DNA of 43,827 nt from DAOTYX01 sp034434635 (GCA_034434635.1 DAOTYX010000142.1:1-43827); one strand, 5' to 3'; positions 15,363-26,300 are shown, numbered from the stretch's first letter. Notes: generated from the sequence alone by a model not told the origin. A program made the numbers and translations.

Positions 15363-17081
15363 ATGAGCAACAGAGAAGCGACGTTACAGGAAAGCATATC
15401 CCGTCCAGAGGAAGATGTGCGCTTATGGCAGCAACAGCTGGTGCGCGGGGTGTTGCGTGTTATCGTCATCATCGCCCCATTGGCTATCGCCGCGGGTTCC
15501 TACTATGCCATCACAAGCCAGACAATATGGTACATTCCCTTCTACGTGCTGGCCTACGGCGCGCTTCTCCTGGTCACGTTCTGGAAACGGGTGCCCTACG
15601 CAGCCCAGGCCGGCACACTCCTGGCGCTCGTCTACCTCGTTGGCGCGACGGATTTCTTACAGGACGGTCGTGGGGGCAGTGGTCGCGTCTTCCTGCTGGC
15701 CTTCGCCGCTATGGGAGCGCTATTGCTTGGGCGGCGAGGCGGAGTGATCGCGCTGACTCTGGCCATGCTCACCGTGATCGGGTTTGCCGTGGCCTTCTCT
15801 CTGGGTTGGATCACCATTCCGGCAGCACAAGAAGTCCGCTCGAATGACGTGGGGGGCTGGCTAAGTAATAGTCTCGTCCTGTTCCTGCTAGGCACCTTTC
15901 TGGTCGCATCACAAAACTTCCTGGTACCCCGCCTGGCCTCGGCGCTGGCGCTCAGCCGACAACTCGCCAACGACCTGGCGGCTGAGCGGGCCAACCTGGA
16001 GCGAGCCGTCGCCGACCGGACGTCTGCACTGAGTCGGCGCACGACCCAGTTGGAAGCCGCCGCGCAGGTGGCGCGCGAGGCCGCGGCCATCCGTAGCACG
16101 ACTGATCTGCTGAACACCGCGGTCCGCCTGATCTCGGACCGTTTCGGCTTCTATCATGCCGGCATTTTCCTGACCGATGAGGCTGGCGAGTACGCCGTCC
16201 TGAGCGCGGCCTCCTCGGAGGGCGGGCGGCGCATGCTGGCGCGTGGGCACCGCCTGCGCGTGGGCGTCGAGGGCATCGTCGGGTACACCGCCGGCTACGG
16301 CGAGCCGCGCATCGCCCTGGATGTGGGGGCCGACGCGGTCTTCTTCAACAACCCTGACCTGCCTGAGACCCGTTCAGAGATGGCCCTCCCCCTGCGCGCC
16401 CGCGACCAGATCATCGGCGTGCTGGACGTGCAGTCCACCGAACCTGCCGCCTTCACGCAGGAGGATGTGGCGGTGCTGCAGACCCTGGCCGACCAGGTGG
16501 CGGTGGCGATCAGCAACGCCCGCCTGTTCGAGCAGTCGGTACAGGCGCTCGAGGCCGAGCGCCGCGCCTACGGCGAACTCAGCCGTCAGGCCTGGCAACG
16601 ACTGCTCCGTACCTCGCCGACGCTGCAGGAACGGTACGACCCGCAAGGTCTCCTGTCAGCCGACGGACACTGGCAAGAGAAAATCAGGGCCGCAGCGCAG
16701 ACCGGGTCTACCGTCATCGCTGAGCCACAGATGGCAGCCGTGCCCATCAAGGTGCGCGGCCACGTCATCGGCGTGCTGGAGGCGCTCAAGCCCGAAGGCG
16801 CAGGCGAGTGGACCCCCGACGAGATCAGTCTGCTGGAGACGCTGACCGAGCAGTTGGGCATCGCCCTGGAAAGCGCCCGCCTGTACCACGACACACAACG
16901 CCGCGCCGCGCAGGAGCGGTTGGTCAGCGACATCGCCACCCGCCTGCGCGCCTCCCTCGACCCCGAAACGGTGCTCAAGACCACCGTGCGCGAACTGGGA
17001 CAGGCGTTGGGCGCAGAACTGACCGCCATCGAGGTCACCGGGCCGGTTACCAATCCGGCCTCCGAGGGTAAAGAGAAATGA
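15363..17081 (+). CDS. Receptor C: kinase-less membrane sensor (multi-TM, GAF, short GAF)
   Basis: About 572 residues. After a cytosolic start of about 20 residues there are five to six hydrophobic segments (about 22-190), similar in plan to MASE-type membrane sensor domains and with very short extracytoplasmic loops. This suggests a ligand in the membrane or a protein partner. Then come a coiled coil, GAF1 (about 229-389, with FYHAGIFLTDEAGEY and ARGHRLRVG), the shortened GAF (about 390-509, beginning AYGELSRQAWQRLL) and the common tail RLVSDIATRLRASLDPETVL. There is no HAMP and no output domain. ATG 15363 has GGAG six bases upstream; an in-frame ATG at 15348 is the alternative. The gap to receptor B is 31 bases, and the stop overlaps the start of receptor D (ATGA). 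Confidence 0.87.
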   Translation: MSNREATLQESISRPEEDVRLWQQQLVRGVLRVIVIIAPLAIAAGSYYAITSQTIWYIPFYVLAYGALLLVTFWKRVPYAAQAGTLLALVYLVGATDFLQDGRGGSGRVFLLAFAAMGALLLGRRGGVIALTLAMLTVIGFAVAFSLGWITIPAAQEVRSNDVGGWLSNSLVLFLLGTFLVASQNFLVPRLASALALSRQLANDLAAERANLERAVADRTSALSRRTTQLEAAAQVAREAAAIRSTTDLLNTAVRLISDRFGFYHAGIFLTDEAGEYAVLSAASSEGGRRMLARGHRLRVGVEGIVGYTAGYGEPRIALDVGADAVFFNNPDLPETRSEMALPLRARDQIIGVLDVQSTEPAAFTQEDVAVLQTLADQVAVAISNARLFEQSVQALEAERRAYGELSRQAWQRLLRTSPTLQERYDPQGLLSADGHWQEKIRAAAQTGSTVIAEPQMAAVPIKVRGHVIGVLEALKPEGAGEWTPDEISLLETLTEQLGIALESARLYHDTQRRAAQERLVSDIATRLRASLDPETVLKTTVRELGQALGAELTAIEVTGPVTNPASEGKEK

Positions 17082-19561
17082 GAAAGACAGGCCAACGCCC
17101 CCGTTCCATAGCGCAGCAATTCACGAGGTCCTATCTCCTCGTCTCTGTCCTCCCGCTCTTCCTGGCCCTCCTCCTCACACTTGGCGGCTTCATCATCCTT
17201 GCCCGCCGTTCGGCGGACCTGATCCAGGGTTCCACCCGAGACCTGAACGCCCAGGCAGAAGAGCACCTGCGCCACCTGGGAGAGCAGTACATCCAGACCG
17301 TGGCCAGAGACGTGGCCCGGCAGGTGGCGATCTACCTGGCAGCCCATCCGGACGCGACGATGCAGGAGTTGCAGGCCGATGATGAGTTTGCGGGGATCGC
17401 CATGCAGCTCGTGGGGGAAACGGGATACACCTGCCTCTACGAAGCCGGAACCGGGATCATGCGCATCCACCCCAACCCCAACCTGATTGACCGGGAGATG
17501 AGCTTCCTGCGCGACCAGATTCCCACCTGGTGGGCGATCTTCGAACCCAGCCTGACCGGAACGGAAGTCTCCGGCTACTACGACTGGCTGGAGCCCGATG
17601 GCTCGATCCGGCAGAAGTACATGACCATGACGCCGGTAGAGGTCCCTTTCCACGGGACAACCCTGATGATCGCCGCCACCACGTACATTGACGAGTTCTC
17701 CAGGCCCGTGGTGTCCATGCAGGAGCAGGCGCAGGAAATCGAGACGCGCTACCGGGGCCTGACCATTCAGCAGGGAACCGCCGTCGCGAGCGCTGGCGCG
17801 GCCCTCCTCCTCATCACCATCGGCGTCGTCTACGCACTGGGGCGGCGGGCGGCGATGCAGTACATCCGCCCTATCCAGACGCTCTCGGAGATGAGCGGCG
17901 AGATCGGCAAAGGCAGGGGGATCCGTGGGGAGCAGGTCAGGCTCCTCCGCCGGCAGGACGAGATCGGCACGCTGATGCAGGCTTTCATCCAGGCGTCCAC
18001 GCAGATCGAGGACCTGGTCAACACCCTGGAGCGGCGTGTCGCCGAACGCACGGCCAGCCTGGAGCGCCGGTCGGCTCAGATGGAAGCGGCAGCGCAGGTG
18101 GCGCGGGGAGCAGCAGCCATCCGGGATGTCAGGGGGCTCCTGGACGAGACGGTGCGCCTCATCTCCGAGCGTTTTGGCTTCTATCACGCCGGCCTCTTCC
18201 TGCTGGACGAGGACAGGGAGTATGCGGTGCTGCAGGCAGCCTCCTCGGAGGGCGGGCAACGCATGTTGGCTCGGGGACACAAACTGGCTGTGGGCCGGGT
18301 GGGCATCGTGGGGTATGTGGCCGCCACAGGGGAACCCCGCATCGCCCTCGACGTCGGCGAGGATGCCGTCTTCTTCGACAACCCCGACCTGCCAGAGACC
18401 CGCTCGGAGATGGCCCTGCCGCTCAAGGCGCGCGATCGGGTGATCGGCGTGCTGGACGTGCAATCCGTGGAGCCGTCGGCCTTCACCACCGAGGACGTAG
18501 CGGTGCTACAGACGATGGCCGACCAGCTGGCCCTGGCCATCGAGAACGCCCATCTGATCGAGGAGGCGGAGAGCCGCCTGCGGGAGGTGAGCGTCCTGCT
18601 GGCTCGTTCCAGCCAGGAGGGTTGGAGCCGCCTGGTCGCCAGCCGCCCCGAATGGCGCTATGTCTACGACCGGGTGGATGTCCGCCCGGCCCCTGCGCCC
18701 GATGATTCGCAGATCACCATACCGCTCCGTGTCCGAGAGGGGACCATCGGCCGGCTAAGCCTGCGCCTGGGAGACCGTCAACCCGATGCCGAGGAGATCG
18801 CCCTGGTACAGACCATCGCCGACCAGGCCAGCCAGGCGCTGGAAAGCGCTCGCCTGTTCCAGGAGACGCAGCGGGCGCTGGGCGAGATGGAGGGCCTCTA
18901 CCGGGCCATCCAGGCAGTCAGCACCGTGTTCGACCTGGAGGCATTGACCGACAAACTCGTGGAAGAGGCCTGCCGTCTGCTCAGCGCCGACTACGGGGTG
19001 TTGGTCACCCTCGACCCGGCCACCGGGGCGATGCGGCACTTCAAGACCGCCGGCATCGCGCCGGGAGAATGCACCCTCCCTGAGTTCCCCCAGGGTCGGG
19101 GAATCTTGAAGGCGCTGCTCGAGGGGCAGACCGTGAGGGTGGACCGTCTGGACGACCATCCCTCCTACAGCGGCAGCCTGCCGCCCAACCATCTGCCCAT
19201 CTCGTCGTTCCTGGGCGTGCCGCTGATCTACCAGAATCAGGTGCGCGGCCTGCTGGGCGTGAGCAACCGGGCCACGAACCCCACCTTCGACGAAGCCAGC
19301 GAGCGCCTCCTGGGCACCTTCGCCGCCCAGGCGACGGTGAGCATCGAGAACGCCCGGCTGTTCGACGAAGCCCGTCGCCGGGCGGAGCGCGAGCGCCTGG
19401 TGGCCGACATCTCTGCTCAGGTGCGCAGTTCCGTCGAGGTGGAGACGATCCTGCGCACCTCTATCCGTGAACTGGGGCGCGCCCTGCGGGCCTCGGACGG
19501 CCTGATCCGCCTGGGCTCCGCCGACGGCGACGGCTCTTCCCATCCCACCCCGGAGGATTGA
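17078..19561 (+). CDS. Receptor D: kinase-less membrane sensor (Cache-HAMP-GAF-short GAF-GAF)
   Basis: 827 residues. TM1 at about 17-43, a single Cache-type extracytoplasmic domain at about 60-213 (GETGYTCLYEAGTGIMRIHP and TMTPVEVPFHGTTLMIAAT segments), TM2 at about 234-257, HAMP at about 259-324, GAF1 at about 330-494, the shortened GAF at about 495-598 and a further full GAF at about 597-765. It ends with the common tail LVADISAQVRSSVEVETIL. There is no output domain. Cache domains usually bind small organic ligands such as amino or carboxylic acids, or the substrate-loaded form of a binding protein. The next gene, only 2 bases away, encodes exactly such a binding protein, so the two may work together. 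GAGGG lies 8 bases before the overlapping ATG. Confidence 0.9.
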   Translation: MRKTGQRPRSIAQQFTRSYLLVSVLPLFLALLLTLGGFIILARRSADLIQGSTRDLNAQAEEHLRHLGEQYIQTVARDVARQVAIYLAAHPDATMQELQADDEFAGIAMQLVGETGYTCLYEAGTGIMRIHPNPNLIDREMSFLRDQIPTWWAIFEPSLTGTEVSGYYDWLEPDGSIRQKYMTMTPVEVPFHGTTLMIAATTYIDEFSRPVVSMQEQAQEIETRYRGLTIQQGTAVASAGAALLLITIGVVYALGRRAAMQYIRPIQTLSEMSGEIGKGRGIRGEQVRLLRRQDEIGTLMQAFIQASTQIEDLVNTLERRVAERTASLERRSAQMEAAAQVARGAAAIRDVRGLLDETVRLISERFGFYHAGLFLLDEDREYAVLQAASSEGGQRMLARGHKLAVGRVGIVGYVAATGEPRIALDVGEDAVFFDNPDLPETRSEMALPLKARDRVIGVLDVQSVEPSAFTTEDVAVLQTMADQLALAIENAHLIEEAESRLREVSVLLARSSQEGWSRLVASRPEWRYVYDRVDVRPAPAPDDSQITIPLRVREGTIGRLSLRLGDRQPDAEEIALVQTIADQASQALESARLFQETQRALGEMEGLYRAIQAVSTVFDLEALTDKLVEEACRLLSADYGVLVTLDPATGAMRHFKTAGIAPGECTLPEFPQGRGILKALLEGQTVRVDRLDDHPSYSGSLPPNHLPISSFLGVPLIYQNQVRGLLGVSNRATNPTFDEASERLLGTFAAQATVSIENARLFDEARRRAERERLVADISAQVRSSVEVETILRTSIRELGRALRASDGLIRLGSADGDGSSHPTPED

Positions 19562-19563
19562 AG

Positions 19564-20559
19564 ATGACGAAGCACCGACTCGTAATCGCTCTCCTGTCGC
19601 TGGTACTGCTGGCCAGCATGCTGGCCGCATGCGCTCCGACCCGGCCCGAACCGGATCGGGTCACCGTCCAGCTGAGCTGGCTGCACACCGTCGAGTTCGC
19701 CGGCTTCTACGCCGCTGTGGCGCAGGGATACTACGCCGAAGAGAACCTCGATGTCACGCTGCTACCCGGGGCATACGACATCATGCCCTGGGTCGAGGTC
19801 ACAGAGGGCCGGGCCGACTTTGGCATCGCTGGCGGTGACAGCCTGTTGATCGCCCGCGCCACCGGCTTCCCGGTGCGCGCCATCGGCACCATCTTCCGTA
19901 TAGACCCGGTTGTCTTCATGACCCTTGCCGATTCGGGCATCACCGCCCCTCAGGACATGGCCGGCAAGCGCGTCGGCATTATCTCCCCCAACATGGACAA
20001 CACCAACGACATCCAGCTGCGAGCCTTGCTCCGCCGGACGGGAATAGACGAATCGTCTGTGCAGTTTGTCCTCATCGAGGACTACAGTTACCGCTCGCTG
20101 ACCTCCGGCGCGATGGACGTCTACAGCGGCTTCGCCCAGAACGAACCGGTGCAGGCGCAGATGGACGGAGTGGCCGTCAACCTGATCTTCCCGGAAGATT
20201 ACGCAGTACGGTTCTACGCCAACGCCATCTTCACCCGCGACGATCTGATCGCCGAACGAGCAGATGTGGTCGAGCGCTTCATGCGCGCCACGCTGCGTGG
20301 CTACCGCTACGCGGTTGAGAACCCAAACGAGGTGAGCGCCCTGGCCCTGCAATACGACGAGACGCTTGATCTGGCGTTCCAGCAGGCCTCGATGCAGGCA
20401 GAGATCCCGTTGATTGACACTGGCGACGCCCCCATCGGTTGGATGGATGATGCAGTGTGGCAGATCAGCCAGGAGATTCTCCTCCAGCAGGGACTGCTCT
20501 CAGAACCGGTAGACCTGACCACATTCTACACCAACCAATTTGTGGAGGCGGCGCAGTAG
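19564..20559 (+). CDS. NMT1/THI5-like substrate-binding lipoprotein without transporter genes
   Basis: 331 residues. An N-terminal signal with a lipobox (LASMLAAC, Cys about residue 20) predicts a membrane-anchored lipoprotein. The mature part has the NMT1/THI5-type periplasmic binding fold: VTVQLSWLHTVEFAGFYAA, QGYYAEENLDVTLLPGA, GRADFGIAGGDSLLIARA and AGKRVGIIS. Relatives bind thiamine precursors (HMP), riboflavin, nitrate/taurine-type or aromatic ligands; the ligand here cannot be read. No permease or ATPase gene is in the window. It sits between two receptors with Cache domains, so a sensory co-receptor role is more likely than transport. ATG 19564 has GGAGGA 6 bases upstream; the frame also contains a TTG at 19558 overlapping the stop of receptor D. 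Confidence 0.9.
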   Translation: MTKHRLVIALLSLVLLASMLAACAPTRPEPDRVTVQLSWLHTVEFAGFYAAVAQGYYAEENLDVTLLPGAYDIMPWVEVTEGRADFGIAGGDSLLIARATGFPVRAIGTIFRIDPVVFMTLADSGITAPQDMAGKRVGIISPNMDNTNDIQLRALLRRTGIDESSVQFVLIEDYSYRSLTSGAMDVYSGFAQNEPVQAQMDGVAVNLIFPEDYAVRFYANAIFTRDDLIAERADVVERFMRATLRGYRYAVENPNEVSALALQYDETLDLAFQQASMQAEIPLIDTGDAPIGWMDDAVWQISQEILLQQGLLSEPVDLTTFYTNQFVEAAQ

Positions 20560-20605
20560 CCGCCACAGGCGGTGCGGGACCAGGCCATCAAGCCCACTCC
20601 CGCAC
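20560..20605 (+). other. Two intercistronic hairpins after the binding-lipoprotein gene
   Basis: CCGCC (20560-20564) pairs with GGCGG (20568-20572) around a 3-base loop. GTGCGGGA (20572-20579) pairs with TCCCGCAC (20598-20605) around an 18-base loop that itself contains GGC/GCC. The second stem ends about 6 bases before the GGAGG of receptor E. No T-run follows. Such stems after binding-protein genes can protect the upstream message; they might also limit translation of the next gene. Confidence 0.5.
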
Positions 20606-20619
20606 AGAGCGGAGGTAGC

Positions 20620-23373
20620 ATGCCCGAACAAAAGCCCATCAGCCCCCCAGTACAACGGCCCCCTGAGGCAGCCGGCCGGCAGAGCCGCCCGAAACCTGGC
20701 CCGATCTGGAACGAGCAGGCCAGGGCGATCCGCAATGTGTTCCTGAGCCTGGTGATCGTGGCCGCGCTTGCCCTGCTGATGGTCATGTTGCTCTATCTGC
20801 AGACCCGTACCTGGCAACTGTTGGGCGTCGTGGCCTGCCTGGGAATGGGGCTGGTCATCGCTGGCATCTCCTACACTCTCCTCCGGCGCGGAAAAGTAAC
20901 CGAGGCCGGATATCTCATCTTACTGCCCATCCTGATCGCCTTTGCCGGCAACGAACTCTTTGTGAAGAGCGAAACGACGTACATCGCCCTGAGCGGCGCC
21001 CTGCTGACCTTCGTTGCCGCCAGCATCGTCTTGCCCCGAAGATGGTGGATGTGGCTGGGAACCTCCGGTCTGTTGCTGCTCGCCGTCTGGCTGGTCAATC
21101 GCCTGGCACCCTGGCCTCGCATGGAGGCTTCGCAGATCCCGGCACTGAGGCTGTTTGTACCGCTTCTGGCTACCGGCGCACTGCTGGCAACTGTTGCCCT
21201 GGCCTATCGTGCTTATCGGCGCATCGCCACCATCCGCGTTCGCCTGCTCGTGACATTGGTGATCACCGTTGGGTTCACTGCTTTCGTCGTCGGCCTCACC
21301 TCGACCACTATCAGCCTGCGCAGCGGGCAGCAGCAGGTCGCCCGGCAACTCGAATCGGTGGCCACGCTGAAAGAGGCAGAAATCACTCTGTGGGCGCAGG
21401 AACTGCAGAGGGACCTCGCCGCTATCATTGGCGAGGAATATTTCCCCGAACGTGTCGCCTCGCTGATCGGCCCGGTGATGCCCTATGCCAATGTCCGCCA
21501 GCGAGCCCACGACCGGCTATTGGAACGACTGCAGCAGGCTGTCGCGCGGACCGGGCGCTACGAGAGCATAGACCTGCTGGATACGACAGGCACGGTGATT
21601 CTCTCCACCGAAGAGAGGCAAGAGGGCAAGAACTTCAGCACTCAGCCCTATTTCTACTACGGGGTGAGCGGCCCGTACCTCCAACCACCAACCTACTTCC
21701 CCAGCCTGGGTCGGACCGTGGTCATCGTCTCTCGCCCCATTGTGGACAGCCAGGGACATACCTTGGGGGTCCTGGCCGGCCGGGCCAACCTCTCCGCCCT
21801 GAACGAGATTATGAGCGAACGGGCTGGCCTGGGCGCGACCGGCCGTACCTACCTGGTCGGCGCCAACAATGCCCTGCTGACCGGCCAACCCGAAGACCGA
21901 CAGATCACCTATGTACACAGCCCGGGGATCGAGGCGGTTCTCTCTACCCGCACCTCCTACAGAGGCGTGGACAATGACTACCGCAACATCCCGGTCATCG
22001 GCGAGTACCGCTGGCTCCCCGCCCTGCAGGTATTGCTGGTCGCCGAGCAGGAGCAGGCCGAAGCGTTCGCCCCCATCATGGCGGTGCGGGCCCTCGGCAT
22101 CGGCGTGGCTCTGCTGGCCGCCGCCCTGGCCGCGCTCATCTCCTACTTCGTGGCCCAGACCATCGCCAGCCCGCTGGCGGAACTGGCCGACACCGCCACG
22201 CGGATCGCCGAAGGGGACCTGGCCCGCGTCGCCCGCGTGGTACGGGAAGACGAGGTCGGCACCCTGGCACGCGCCTTCAACCGTATGACCACACAGTTGC
22301 GCGAACTGATCGCCGGCCTGGAGCAGCGGGTCGCCGAGCGCACCGCCGACCTGCAGCAGCGCACGATCCAGCTGCAGGCCGCCGCACAGGTGGCGCGGGA
22401 TGCGGCGGAGATCCGCGACGTGGGCACGTTGCTGGACACCACCGTGCGCCTCATCTCCGAGCGGTTCGGCTTCTATCACGCCGGCATCTTCCTGCTAGAC
22501 GATGCCAGGGAATATGCCGTGCTGCGCGCCGCCTCCTCAGAAGGTGGGCAGCGTATGCTGACCCGCGGCCACAAGCTGCGCGTCGGTCAGGTCGGTATCG
22601 TGGGCTACACCGCAGCCACCGCCAAGCCGCGCATCGCCCTGGATGTAGGCGCCGACGCCGTCTTCTTCGATAACCCCGACCTGCCCGACACCCGCTCCGA
22701 GATGGCCCTGCCGCTTAAGGTGCGCGACCAGGTCATCGGCGTTTTGGACGTGCAATCTACACAGGAAGCAGCCTTCACAGAGGCAGATATCGCCATCCTG
22801 CAGACGCTGGCCGACCAGTTGGGGTTGGCCATCGAAAACGCCCGTCTGCTGGAGGCCAGCCGTCAGGCGCTGCAGGAACTCCAGGCGCTCTACGGTCAGC
22901 AGGTGCGTCAGGCATGGCAGGAACGGACCGCCCGTCAGGCGCTCGCCTTCCGGTACACGCGGACGGGTGTGGAGCCAGCCGGGGGCGACGGACAACCCTC
23001 CCTCGACGACACCGGCTACCGCCTGACGGTGCCCATCCTCCTGCGTGAAGAGACCCTCGGAACCATCGTGTTGCAGCGGGATCCCGACGCAGAGCCCTGG
23101 CAACCGGAAGAGATCGCCCTTGCCCGCGAGGTGAGCACCCAGATCGGCCTGGCCCTGGAGAACGCCCGCCTGCTCGAAGAGACCCGGCGACACGCCCAGC
23201 GCGACCGGCTCATTGCCGAGATCACCAGCCGCGTGCGGGCCTCTATGGATCCCGAGACCATCCTGCGCACTGCCGTGCGCGAACTCGGCATCGCCCTGGG
23301 CACCGAGCGCACCTTTGTGCAGTTGAGCAGGGCTCCCGCCGCTTCGCCATCCGGCGCGGCGAACGAGGAGTAG
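20620..23373 (+). CDS. Receptor E: kinase-less sensor with multi-TM plus Cache input, HAMP, GAF, short GAF
   Basis: About 917 residues with two input modules. About six hydrophobic segments (about 36-203) form a membrane sensor-like unit. A further TM, a double-Cache-size extracytoplasmic domain (about 236-480, including a GLGATGRTYLVG segment), TM at about 486-514 and HAMP at about 511-570 follow. The cytosolic part holds GAF1 (about 583-747), the shortened GAF (about 748-854) and the common tail (about 855-907, RLIAEITSRVRASMDPETIL). There is no output domain. The frame is open from a GTG at 20572, but the ATG at 20620 has GGAGG close upstream and starts a hydrophilic N-terminus. Its layout equals receptor F up to the shortened GAF, so the two look like products of duplication. 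Confidence 0.88.
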   Translation: MPEQKPISPPVQRPPEAAGRQSRPKPGPIWNEQARAIRNVFLSLVIVAALALLMVMLLYLQTRTWQLLGVVACLGMGLVIAGISYTLLRRGKVTEAGYLILLPILIAFAGNELFVKSETTYIALSGALLTFVAASIVLPRRWWMWLGTSGLLLLAVWLVNRLAPWPRMEASQIPALRLFVPLLATGALLATVALAYRAYRRIATIRVRLLVTLVITVGFTAFVVGLTSTTISLRSGQQQVARQLESVATLKEAEITLWAQELQRDLAAIIGEEYFPERVASLIGPVMPYANVRQRAHDRLLERLQQAVARTGRYESIDLLDTTGTVILSTEERQEGKNFSTQPYFYYGVSGPYLQPPTYFPSLGRTVVIVSRPIVDSQGHTLGVLAGRANLSALNEIMSERAGLGATGRTYLVGANNALLTGQPEDRQITYVHSPGIEAVLSTRTSYRGVDNDYRNIPVIGEYRWLPALQVLLVAEQEQAEAFAPIMAVRALGIGVALLAAALAALISYFVAQTIASPLAELADTATRIAEGDLARVARVVREDEVGTLARAFNRMTTQLRELIAGLEQRVAERTADLQQRTIQLQAAAQVARDAAEIRDVGTLLDTTVRLISERFGFYHAGIFLLDDAREYAVLRAASSEGGQRMLTRGHKLRVGQVGIVGYTAATAKPRIALDVGADAVFFDNPDLPDTRSEMALPLKVRDQVIGVLDVQSTQEAAFTEADIAILQTLADQLGLAIENARLLEASRQALQELQALYGQQVRQAWQERTARQALAFRYTRTGVEPAGGDGQPSLDDTGYRLTVPILLREETLGTIVLQRDPDAEPWQPEEIALAREVSTQIGLALENARLLEETRRHAQRDRLIAEITSRVRASMDPETILRTAVRELGIALGTERTFVQLSRAPAASPSGAANEE

Positions 23374-23388
23374 GGAGGTGACATCCCG

Positions 23389-26300
23389 ATGAACCTGTCC
23401 CCTGCCGATCAGACCATCCAATATGTCGCGTGGCTTCTGACGCTGGTCGAGTTCGTGCTGGCCGTCTATGTCCTGCTGCTCAACGCCCGGAATACCGCCA
23501 ACCAACACACATCGGCTCTGCTCCTGCTCCTGGCCCTCGACTCGTTTATCATCGGCGGGATGGTGGGCCCGATAGAAGAGAACCCGGCCATTCCGCCACT
23601 CGACGCGGCCCTATCTCCCCTTACTAACCCTATGCTGCTCCTCACGGCGGTGATCCTGCTCCGCCCCCAGTGGGTTTCCGGTCGCCGTCGGTGGGTCCGC
23701 TCGCTGGCCTACCTTCTGATCCTGATCCCGATCGCGTTGACCCTCGTGGACATGAACTTCAACACGAGGCTGTGGTACACCGGCGTGCCGCCGACCCACA
23801 CTGGCGGCTATTTCGAACTGTCCAGGATCACACGCGGCCCCCTCTCGGCACCGATCCGTGTGCTGTCCTTCCAGGTTTTGGGCCTCGTGCTCTTTGCGTT
23901 TCTTCTGTACGTCCTGCTGCGCCGTGGAGAAGAAAAGGCAACCCGCCAGATGGCCCTGCTGCAGCTGATCCCCCAGGCGATTGCCCTCATTATGGAGATC
24001 GCGCTGCGCCGCCAGATCCCCGGTGGAATCGGCATCCTGATCAGCAGCGCTATCTATGCCCTCTCCTACGCGTATGCCACCTTCCAGCAGATGATCTCCG
24101 AGCGCCGCCTGCAGCGCGGCCGGCTGCCGAGCCGCCTGACCCTCCTGATCGCTGCAGTGATCGTTCCGCTGGTTGTGGCGGTGGTAGTCTTCGTCAACTT
24201 CCGCGCCGAGGCGTTGTTCCGACAAGAGGCCAGCAACCGGCTGCAGGCCACCCACCAGACCACCGTCATCCGGGTTTCCACGTGGCTGGACCTCCATATC
24301 AGGGCCCTGCGGAACCTGACCCTGTTGCCGGAGATCACCAGTATGGACCCCGAGCAGCAACGCCCGGCCCTGCAGGCGATGGTCAACGCCTATCCCTACA
24401 TGTACCTGGTCAGCACCACTGACCTGACCGGCGTCAATGTCGCCCGCAGTGATGACCAGGCGCCAAAGGACTATCATGATCGCGCCTGGTTCTTCTACGC
24501 CCGCAGTGGTTCTCCCATAGCCTATCAGACCGTGCTAGGGCGGACGAGCGGCCAATCCGCCCTGGTGGTCGCCCGGCCGATCCGCGACCCGGAGACCGGC
24601 CTGGTCGCTGGCGTGGGCATGTTCGCCATCACGCTGGCCGACGTCTCTGAGCAGATGCAGGCAAGCCGGATTGGAGAGACAGGGTACACCTACGTGGTAG
24701 ACGCTGACGACCTGTTGGTGGCCCACCCGGACCCCGAAGCGGTCAGCGAATTAACGGATCTCAGCGATTACCCGCCTGTTGCGGCACTGCGCCGGGGCGT
24801 GCGCGGTGTGTTCTCCTTCACCGATTCGGAGGGACGCCGCTGGCAGGCCTATCTGTCCCGGCTGGGGAACAACTGGGGCGTCATCACCCAGCAGCAGGAA
24901 TCGGAAATCCTGGCCGGTATCCAGACCTTCCAGAACCTCTCCTGGGTCATCCTGGCCATCACCACCGGCATACTCATAGCCATGACGTGGCTGGCCATCC
25001 GCCAGTCTCTGCGGCCCATCGGCACCCTCACGGCGACCGCACAGGCCATCACCGCCGGTGACCTGACGCGTGTCGCGCCGGTGGAAAGCGAGGACGAACT
25101 GGGCGTGCTGGCCCGCACACTGAACCGGATGACCGAGGAGTTGCGCGGGCTGATCGGCAGTCTGGAGGAGCGCGTCGCCGCACGCACGGCCGACCTGGCC
25201 CGGCGGAGCGCACAACTGGAGGCCGCCGCCACTGTCGCTCGCGACGCCACCGCCATCCGCGACGTGAGCACGCTGCTGGCCGAGACGGCGCGGCTCATCT
25301 CCGACCGCTTCGGCTTCTATCACGCCGGCATCTTCCTCCTGGATGAGGCGGGTGAGTACGCCGTGCTGCGCGCGGCTTCGTCCGAGGGTGGGCAGAGGAT
25401 GCTCAGGCGAGGCCACAAATTGCGTGTCGGCGAGGTCGGCATCGTCGGCTACGTCGCTGCAACCGGCAAGCCGCGCATCGCCCTCGACGTCGGCGCGGAT
25501 GCCGTCTTCTTCAGCAACCCCGACCTGCCGCTGACCCGCTCAGAGATGACCCTGCCGCTGAAGGTCCGCGAGCGGACCATCGGCGCGCTGGACGTACAGT
25601 CCACCGAACCCGCGGCCTTCACCGAAGAGGACATCGCCGTCCTGCAGATCCTGGCCGACCAGCTGGCGCTGGCCATCGAGAACGCCCGCCTGCTGGAGCA
25701 GAGCCAGAACGCCCTGCGGGAACTACAGGCCATCTACGCCGGGTACACTCTCACCGCCCAGGAGAGCCTGGAACGACTGCCAGCCCTGGGCTACGACCGG
25801 GTTGGTATTGCCCCAATAGAAGGGGAGCCTCACCCGGCCGTGACCGCCGCGGTGAGCAGCAACCAGATCGTCACCATGAGCGAGCCGGGGGATGGCCGCG
25901 CCACCATAGCCGTCCCTCTGCGCCTGCGCGACCAGGTCATCGGCGCTATCGCCGTAGAGCAACCCCCCGAGGGCGGCGAACTGAGCCCGGAAGATCTCGA
26001 AGTGATCCAGGCGGTGAGCGAGCAGGTGGGATTGGCCCTGGAGAGCGCCCGTCTCTACGCCGAGGCGCGCGAACGCGCTGAAGAGCAGGAAGGCCTGGCC
26101 CGCATCGCCGCTCTCGCCGGCTCCACCCTGGAGATCGGCGAACTGCTCGACCAGATGATGCACGAGACCCGCCTCCTGGTCGAGGCCCAGACCTGCGTCG
26201 TGCTCCTGGAGGACCGCGAGCAGCAGGCGCTGGTGGCCCAGCACGTCTCCTCAGACGAGGACTTCCCTGTCCAACCGGCCGGCTGGCGGGTCCCGACCGA

